Source: Gordonia polyisoprenivorans NBRC 16320 = JCM 10675 (GTDB taxonomy: Bacteria; Actinomycetota; Actinomycetes; Mycobacteriales; Mycobacteriaceae). From it: 64,000 nt of DNA. The position numbers and the translations under genes were made by a program. The DNA lies in contig NZ_BAEI01000059.1 of assembly GCF_000241325.1 (NCBI RefSeq), forward strand, positions 1 to 64,000, written 5' to 3'. Each line of letters starts with the position of its first letter. Within the stretch, counting starts at the first letter, position 1. This document shows positions 59,553 to 64,000 of the stretch, in pieces. A model generated the notes under the pieces. The model saw only the letters and a program-made list of their open reading frames with translations. It was not told where the DNA came from and searched no databases.

Positions 59553-60464
59553 CTAACGCGTCTCCGGCGAATTTCCGCTCGGCGGGTTGCTCGTCGCCGG
59601 CGCGGGCACGGCCTGCGGCAGCACATTGGGCGCAGGCGCGGTCGCCACCGGGGCCGGCGGTGCCGTGACGGCACCGGCAGGTGCCGGGGTCGTCGGGGCC
59701 GTTGCACCCGGCGTCGCGGTGCCGGCCGGAGCGCCGGAACTCGGTGTGGTGGAGTTCGGTGCAGTGGAGTTCGGTGCAGTGGAGTTCGGTGCAGTGGAGT
59801 TCGGTGCGGCGCTCTGGGCGCCACCGAGACCCACCGAATCGTCGACCTTCTTCGGATCGATCGTGGCAGCCGGATTGGGCTGATCATCGGGATTGATCGA
59901 GGGCATCCGCTTTCCGGTGGCCGGCTCCGGGTCGCCGACGATGTGTGGCTTGCCGTCCGCGCCGACCACCATGCGTGCCGGGTTCTGATCGACCACCAGC
60001 CCGAGTGCCCCTGCCGCATCGGACAATTCGGGTGCCGAGTTACCCGACTCGAAGCTGCGCTTGAGTGCGTCGGTGCGATCGAGCAACTCCTGATTCTGTT
60101 GGCGGGCGATGCCGATCTGATAGGAGTCCTGCGCAGCCTTGGTGGAGAGCCACAGGCTCAAACCCAGGCCGAAGGCCAGCACCAGCAGCACCGGGATGAC
60201 GAAAGGTATACGGGAGAGCCGTTCGGACAGGCTGATCCGCCGGGTACGAGACGCCACGACGACGGGTTTGGAGACCGAACCACGTTGCGATCCCCGCTCC
60301 TGCGCGGCGATCCGCTTGCTGTGCCGATCGATCGCCCGCTGGGCCGCCCGCGATCGGGTCGGCCGTCCGACTCCGCCGCGGGTGTGCCGGGTGGTGCGTT
60401 CGGTGGTGTCGGAATCCTTGTCGCGCAGTCGATCCTGGCGTTCGATGTCGTCGAGAAGGGTCAT
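59553..60464 (-). CDS. FtsL-like division protein with a long Pro/Ala/Thr-rich extracytoplasmic tail
   Basis: 303 residues. A basic cytosolic N-terminus (about 1-85), one membrane helix ([22 protein letters not shown]), a short coiled coil ([32 protein letters not shown]) and [21 protein letters not shown], as in FtsL/DivIC-type proteins. Position between rsmH and ftsI is that of ftsL (compare Rv2164c). The C-terminal 110 residues are low complexity and include four to five NSTAP pentapeptides. It should join FtsQ and a DivIC-type partner to activate FtsWI. The start overlaps the rsmH stop as ATGA. Confidence 0.88.
   Translation of the reverse strand: MTLLDDIERQDRLRDKDSDTTERTTRHTRGGVGRPTRSRAAQRAIDRHSKRIAAQERGSQRGSVSKPVVVASRTRRISLSERLSRIPFVIPVLLVLAFGLGLSLWLSTKAAQDSYQIGIARQQNQELLDRTDALKRSFESGNSAPELSDAAGALGLVVDQNPARMVVGADGKPHIVGDPEPATGKRMPSINPDDQPNPAATIDPKKVDDSVGLGGAQSAAPNSTAPNSTAPNSTAPNSTTPSSGAPAGTATPGATAPTTPAPAGAVTAPPAPVATAPAPNVLPQAVPAPATSNPPSGNSPETR
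59736..59810 (-). repeat. 15-nt tandem repeat, four to five copies, in the ftsL-like gene
   Basis: Four units of GGAGTTCGGTGCAGT (plus strand, 59751-59810, last one diverged) plus one degenerate copy before them encode NSTAP pentapeptides in the extracytoplasmic tail. Confidence 0.94.
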
Positions 60465-61501
60465 CTCACCTCCTCCTCTGCGATTCGTTCGATGACGCGG
60501 ACCCGGACCGGTGCCGATCGCGGATTGGTGTCGAGTTCTTGTTGGTCAGGGCGCTCGGCCCCCCGGGTGACGAGTCGGAATCGTGGTGCCGTGCCGGGCA
60601 ATTCGACCGGTAGACCGGGCGGCGAGGTCGAGGTCGTCCGTAATGCGAACTCCCGCTTGACGATTGTGTCCTCGAGCGACTGGTAACTCATCATCGCCAC
60701 ACGGCCACCCACCCGCAGCGACGCGAGGACCCCCGGAAGCGCTTGCCGGAGCGCCTCGAGCTCGCCGTTGACCTCCACCCGCAGCGCCTGAAAGGTCCGC
60801 TTGGCCGGGTGCCCACCGGTGCGCCGGGTGGCCGCCGGGATCGTCGCGTAGAGCAGTTCGACGAGCCGCGCACTGGTGGTGAAGGGCTCACGCTCGCGTT
60901 CACGCACGATCGCCGACGCGATCTTGCCGGCGAAGCGTTCATCACCGTATTCGCGGAGTATGCGGGCGATGTCACCATGCGAATAGGTGTTGAGCACATC
61001 GGCCGCAGTAGGACCGGCCTCGGGATTCATTCGCATGTCCAGTGGTGCGTCGACGGCGTAGGCGAATCCCCGATCCGCCTGGTCGAGCTGCATCGAGGAC
61101 ACGCCGAGATCGAAGAGGGCAGCATCGATGCGGTCGGCGCCGGCTTCGGCGAGAACCGCTGGGAGTTCGTCGAATCTGGCCTGGTGGAAGGTGATTCGAT
61201 TGCCGAAGTCGGCCAGACGGGTAGCGGCGATGTCCAGTGCAGCCGCGTCCCGGTCGATCCCGATGACCCGGACCGACCCGAACTCCCGCAGGATCAACTC
61301 GGTGTGACCACCGGCACCGAGCGTGGCATCGACGAACACCGGTTGTGCGACAGTGGGATTCGAGAGAGCCGGGCGCAACGATTCGATAATGCGTCGAGCC
61401 ATGACGGGCACGTGCCCGTGTTCGCCGGAACGGCGTTCACCCGAGCGACGCGACGGCGGGGTCTGCGCACCCGCACTGTTGTCGTCGTCCTGCGGTGTCA
61501 C
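60461..61501 (-). CDS. rsmH: 16S rRNA (cytosine-1402-N4)-methyltransferase
   Basis: 346 residues. [12 protein letters not shown], the SAM-binding [16 protein letters not shown], and [31 protein letters not shown] are RsmH signatures; the end is [15 protein letters not shown]. Start GTG 61501 follows GGAGGGG at good spacing; the frame is open to 61717 but that part is not conserved. Second gene of the dcw cluster after mraZ. Confidence 0.96.
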   Translation of the reverse strand: MTPQDDDNSAGAQTPPSRRSGERRSGEHGHVPVMARRIIESLRPALSNPTVAQPVFVDATLGAGGHTELILREFGSVRVIGIDRDAAALDIAATRLADFGNRITFHQARFDELPAVLAEAGADRIDAALFDLGVSSMQLDQADRGFAYAVDAPLDMRMNPEAGPTAADVLNTYSHGDIARILREYGDERFAGKIASAIVREREREPFTTSARLVELLYATIPAATRRTGGHPAKRTFQALRVEVNGELEALRQALPGVLASLRVGGRVAMMSYQSLEDTIVKREFALRTTSTSPPGLPVELPGTAPRFRLVTRGAERPDQQELDTNPRSAPVRVRVIERIAEEEVR

Positions 61502-61726
61502 CGGCCTGCCCCTCCGAGTGCGCCGACCCCCGAGCGGCCGCTCCCGTCGCGCGGGCCGGCCTCGATGAGGGGTGGCTGTCGTGTGTTGCTTGCGTCGGCT
61601 TGTGGTGGAGCGGGGTCCCGACCCGATCGCGCACCTGGCGTTGGGGAAGTACGCCAGGGTCGGACCGGGTCGGGGCCTCGTGCCACCCGAAGCCCTGTGC
61701 ATCTGTCCTGCACCCACGTTGCGGAG

Positions 61727-62167
61727 TTAGAGCACCGCGCTCAACGCCGCGGAGTTCGCCGCCGAGAAGTTCTCCTCATGCTGGCTCTGGTAGTCACGCC
61801 ATGCCTGTGCGTCCCAGATCTCCAGGTGATCGAAACTGCCGATCACCACACACTCCTTGGACAGTCCCGCGTACTGCCGATGCTCGGCCGACAGGGTGAT
61901 CCGCCCCTGCCCGTCGGGCCGTTGTTCGTCGGTGCTGGCGAAGAAGTACCGCTGGAATGCGCGCGCTTCGGGATCGTTGCGCGACGCCTCCATCGTCTTC
62001 TCCGCGATCGCATCGAACTCCTCGGCCCGATACACCGACAGGCTGTGGTCCTGGCCGCGTGTGACCATCACCCCTCCTGCCAATGCGTCGCGAAACTTCG
62101 CGGGCAACGTGAGTCGCCCCTTGTCGTCCAACTTGGGCGTGTAGGTACCGACAAATCTCGTCGACAT
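61727..62167 (-). CDS. mraZ: Transcriptional regulator MraZ
   Basis: 146 residues with two AbrB-like repeats: [25 protein letters not shown] and [20 protein letters not shown]. The DxxGR residues are conserved. MraZ binds direct repeats in its own promoter and controls the dcw operon, forming ring oligomers. First gene of the cluster. Ribosome site GGAGGTGCC just upstream. Confidence 0.97.
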   Translation of the reverse strand: MSTRFVGTYTPKLDDKGRLTLPAKFRDALAGGVMVTRGQDHSLSVYRAEEFDAIAEKTMEASRNDPEARAFQRYFFASTDEQRPDGQGRITLSAEHRQYAGLSKECVVIGSFDHLEIWDAQAWRDYQSQHEENFSAANSAALSAVL

Positions 62168-62222
62168 GTCGGCACCTCCCGCCCACCGGGTCCGGCGTTC
62201 CGGATCGCCTCACCCAGTGACG

Positions 62223-62282
62223 CCCACAGTACCCCACTTTCCACCACTTTCCACCCCAAACCCGCCTCGATTCCCCACCCGA
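62223..62282 (-). promoter_or_regulatory. MraZ boxes in the mraZ promoter region
   Basis: On the minus strand 62232-62257 reads GGGGTGGAAA, GTGGTGGAAA, then GTGGGG: closely spaced GTGG repeats like the known MraZ binding repeats of actinobacteria. Another GTGGGG lies slightly further upstream (62273-62278). They lie about 65-110 nt upstream of the mraZ start. Confidence 0.75.
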
Positions 62283-62416
62283 CCATAAACACGCAGGTCA
62301 AGAGCAGAAGTCAGGGTTCGACACGGCACGGATCGGTCGTGTCGTCGACAGGACAAGGCCTGACAGTTGTGGCCTGTGGTGAGGAATAGGGCTGGTGAGG
62401 TTGCTACTTCGGCCTC

Positions 62417-62515
62417 GTGGGGCGTGGTGGGGCATCGGGTGGGGCGCGGTGGGGAACGCGGTGGGGCGCGGTGGGGAACGCGGTGGGGCGTGGTGGGGAA
62501 CGCGGTGGGGCGTGG
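62417..62515. repeat. 22-nt tandem array with nine GTGGGG motifs
   Basis: On the plus strand GTGGGG starts at 62417, 62427, 62439, 62449, 62461, 62471, 62483, 62493 and 62505: steps of alternately 10 and 12 nt, so a 22-nt unit of about four copies. The array lies about 250 nt upstream of mraZ between the terminator and the MraZ boxes, and shows the same core hexamer in opposite orientation to the proximal boxes. Confidence 0.93.
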
Positions 62516-62565
62516 CAGGAGGGACTTGATGAATCCGGTGGCCGAGCCCCGGAAGCGGGCATACG

Positions 62566-62603
62566 ACAGCAGCCGCACACCCGTAGGGGTGTGCGGCTGC
62601 TGT
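62566..62603. terminator. Terminator hairpin downstream of the DUF3040 gene
   Basis: A perfect 17-bp inverted repeat (arm ACAGCAGCCGCACACCC) with a 4-nt loop. It follows the DUF3040 stop by about 40 nt (minus strand) and separates that gene from the mraZ promoter. Confidence 0.88.
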
Positions 62604-62643
62604 GGTGAGTCAGTCGCGGAACCTCAGTGGGTTCGTCGCGGGA

Positions 62644-63048
62644 TCACTCCTGCTCGAACCGGCGGTTGAAGCGGTCTTCCATGCGTTCGGTGAACTTGCG
62701 TTTGGGCGTTGCGGCCTTCGAGCCGCGCCCGCCCGAGCCGCGGTCGGCCGATGGCGGCGCACCCTTGCCGGGTAGCCCGCCCCAGAGCGCAAGCAGCGCG
62801 GCGGCGAACATGACAAGGAAGCCGACGAGACTCAGGATGGGGAAACCACCCACGTCGAGTCCGATGATGGGTCCCACGATCAACAGCGCGAGACCGAGGA
62901 CGAAAACGACGGCCGCCTGGATGCGGCGACGACCGGTCGACCGCCCGAGGCGGCGCCGGGTAACGCTGGACGCGAACTTCGGGTCCTCCGCGTACAGAGC
63001 GCTTTCGATCTCTTCGAGCATGCGCTGCTCGTGCTCCGAGAGTGGCAC
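62644..63048 (-). CDS. DUF3040 family membrane protein
   Basis: 134 residues. PLSEHEQRMLEEIESALYAEDPKFASSV is the DUF3040 signature; two hydrophobic helices follow (IQAAVVFVLGLALLIVGPIIGL and PILSLVGFLVMFAAALLALWG), then a basic tail. Start GTG 63048 with AAGGAGG 4 nt upstream. A DUF3040 gene upstream of mraZ is usual in mycobacteria (Rv2169c). Function is unknown. Confidence 0.93.
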   Translation of the reverse strand: MPLSEHEQRMLEEIESALYAEDPKFASSVTRRRLGRSTGRRRIQAAVVFVLGLALLIVGPIIGLDVGGFPILSLVGFLVMFAAALLALWGGLPGKGAPPSADRGSGGRGSKAATPKRKFTERMEDRFNRRFEQE

Positions 63049-63269
63049 CGACCCTCCTTACCTGTTACCGACGAGCCATCGACGAGATGTTCGCCGCGAT
63101 ACTCGCCTGATGACTGTGTTCGCGGCCTACGACCATGATACGAGGTGATTCCGGCGGCGACCACCATAACCGCACTCGTTGGATCGTTTTTGTGTTCGGG
63201 GCTGTTACCGGCGCCTATGCGATGACGTGGCGAGGCATCGATGCGTGACCCCCAACGGGTTGTGGCGCA
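63049..63269. other. Intergenic region upstream of the DUF3040 gene
   Basis: 221 nt between the HEPN-like gene and the DUF3040 gene, both on the minus strand. It has the DUF3040 ribosome site and presumably its promoter; no repeat or hairpin stood out. Confidence 0.3.
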
Positions 63270-63737
63270 TCACGCAGGATGTGCCAGCGATCCGGATTGC
63301 GCACCATGTCCGCCTTGTTCGTAGGCGATCACCACGCCCTCGACCGTGTCCAGGAATGTCAACACCAGGCGATGCAGCTCGGCGACGACGACGGGATCGA
63401 CGTCTCGCTCCAATCCGGCCTCGATGTTCATTCGAAGAACAGACCATGCGGCGAAGCGTTCGGCCTGTTCGGCCAGATCCGGCATGATCACCGCCAGACG
63501 ATTCCACGCGTTCGACGACAACCCGCGCGTCGAACGGCCGCTGGTCGGCTCACCGATGGCCAGTGCGGCGCCGGCGGCCCGCAGCGCGGTGAGGTACAGC
63601 TGCCGGAAGCGTTCGGCGTCGTCGGTGATCCCGTCGGCGTTCTCGAGAAGGAGATCGGCACGTTCGAGCAGGTCACGTGCGCGCCCGACCACGATCGGAT
63701 CCACCTCGACCTGTGTGGTCGTTCGACGTGTCATCAT
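63270..63737 (-). CDS. SAV_6107-type HEPN domain protein
   Basis: 155 residues, all-helical. VVGRARDLLERADLLLENADGITDDAERFRQLYLTALRAAGAALAIGEP is a HEPN-like helix pair, as in the SAV_6107 family of actinobacterial proteins. No Rx4-6H RNase motif is evident, so nuclease activity is doubtful. Two ATG codons in a row (63737 and 63734) follow GGAGGGAGG. Conserved near the dcw region in relatives; function is unknown. Confidence 0.82.
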   Translation of the reverse strand: MMTRRTTTQVEVDPIVVGRARDLLERADLLLENADGITDDAERFRQLYLTALRAAGAALAIGEPTSGRSTRGLSSNAWNRLAVIMPDLAEQAERFAAWSVLRMNIEAGLERDVDPVVVAELHRLVLTFLDTVEGVVIAYEQGGHGAQSGSLAHPA

Positions 63738-63922
63738 GGGCCTCCCTCCGTTGTCGCGGTGCTCACGGGCGGCCAGTTGGGCTGTACCGGCCGTTCCCTC
63801 GGGTCAACGCGGTCCGAGGGCAGGCGCTTCCCTCGCCCACCGCCGGACCGCGTCGGTCGTCGGGTGGCGGCGAACAGCTTGCGGAGGCACATTCATCGAA
63901 CACCCGTTCGACGGATTCAATA
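63738..63922. other. Intergenic region near the right end
   Basis: 185 nt that should hold the promoter of the HEPN-like gene. A frame open across it on the minus strand is Cys/Arg/Ser-rich and does not look like a protein. Confidence 0.3.
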
Positions 63923-64000
63923 TTAGTCAGATCTGGTCGCCGGAGCAAGGCGTGCGGGCAACCCGATGCGCAACACCATGCCCGACGGCACCGACACAAT
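63923..64000 (-). CDS. Possible C-terminal end of a gene extending past the window
   Basis: On the minus strand a frame enters from the right edge and stops at TAA 63923-63925, ending MVLRIGLPARLAPATRSD. Third positions are mostly G or C, so it may be coding, but only about 25 residues are visible and no family can be named. Confidence 0.3.
   Translation of the reverse strand: MVSVPSGMVLRIGLPARLAPATRSD

Noticed and set aside
62210..62578. A 122-codon frame on the minus strand upstream of mraZ
   Set aside because: It spans the GTGGGG array and the MraZ boxes, is Pro/Arg-rich, and has no ribosome site or conserved look.
63763..63999. A 78-codon frame at the right edge on the minus strand
   Set aside because: Cys/Arg/Ser-rich composition, and it crosses a better candidate gene end (stop at 63923-63925) in another frame.

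Overview
This window is high-GC actinobacterial chromosome. It combines a complete mce lipid-transport operon, the trehalose genes treX/treY/treZ, wag31, sepF, an ileS T-box of the actinobacterial type, and a division and cell-wall (dcw) cluster without ftsA. Gene content and order match Mycobacterium tuberculosis neighbourhoods recalled from memory (Rv1536-Rv1565c and Rv2144c-Rv2169c). This points to a mycolic-acid-containing genus of the Mycobacteriales, most likely Gordonia or a close relative; that assignment is inference. Every gene looks chromosomal and core-like. I saw no insertion sequence, prophage, CRISPR array, rRNA or tRNA.

Left part (1-20 kb): the 3' end of an SGNH/acyltransferase gene, treX and treY (plus strand), then a minus-strand mce operon (yrbEA, yrbEB, mceABCDEF and a mce-associated protein gene), then treZ (plus strand), ilvA and a secreted beta-propeller protein. 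The mce operon sits between treY and treZ, genes that are adjacent in M. tuberculosis.

Middle (20-36.8 kb): a two-RCK potassium channel, dnaE1, rluD-like, lspA, two lipoproteins (one Mtb12-like), asparaginase, and dinB with an unusual repeat-bearing N-terminus. Two small regulator/target pairs follow: TetR with a divergent deazaflavin-dependent reductase-like gene, and MarR with a divergent MFS exporter and hydrolase. Both have clear palindromic operator candidates.

Right part (36.8-64 kb), essentially all on the minus strand: ileS behind a T-box leader, a Pro-rich membrane protein, wag31, yggT, sepF, yggS, pgeF, ftsZ, ftsQ, murC, murG, ftsW, murD, mraY, a short MurF-C-domain-like gene, murE, ftsI, ftsL-like, rsmH and mraZ, then DUF3040 and HEPN-type genes. 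These make peptidoglycan precursors and the polar-growth and septation machinery. Many junctions are 4-nt ATGA or GTGA overlaps, which implies translational coupling.

The most striking points are: (i) no full-length murF where it is expected between murE and mraY, only a stand-alone relative of its C-terminal domain that has lost the family motifs; (ii) a series of in-frame minisatellites in envelope, division and repair genes, including one DNA word read in two different frames in dinB and ftsW; (iii) a nine-copy GTGGGG array upstream of mraZ; and (iv) the mce operon splitting the trehalose cluster.
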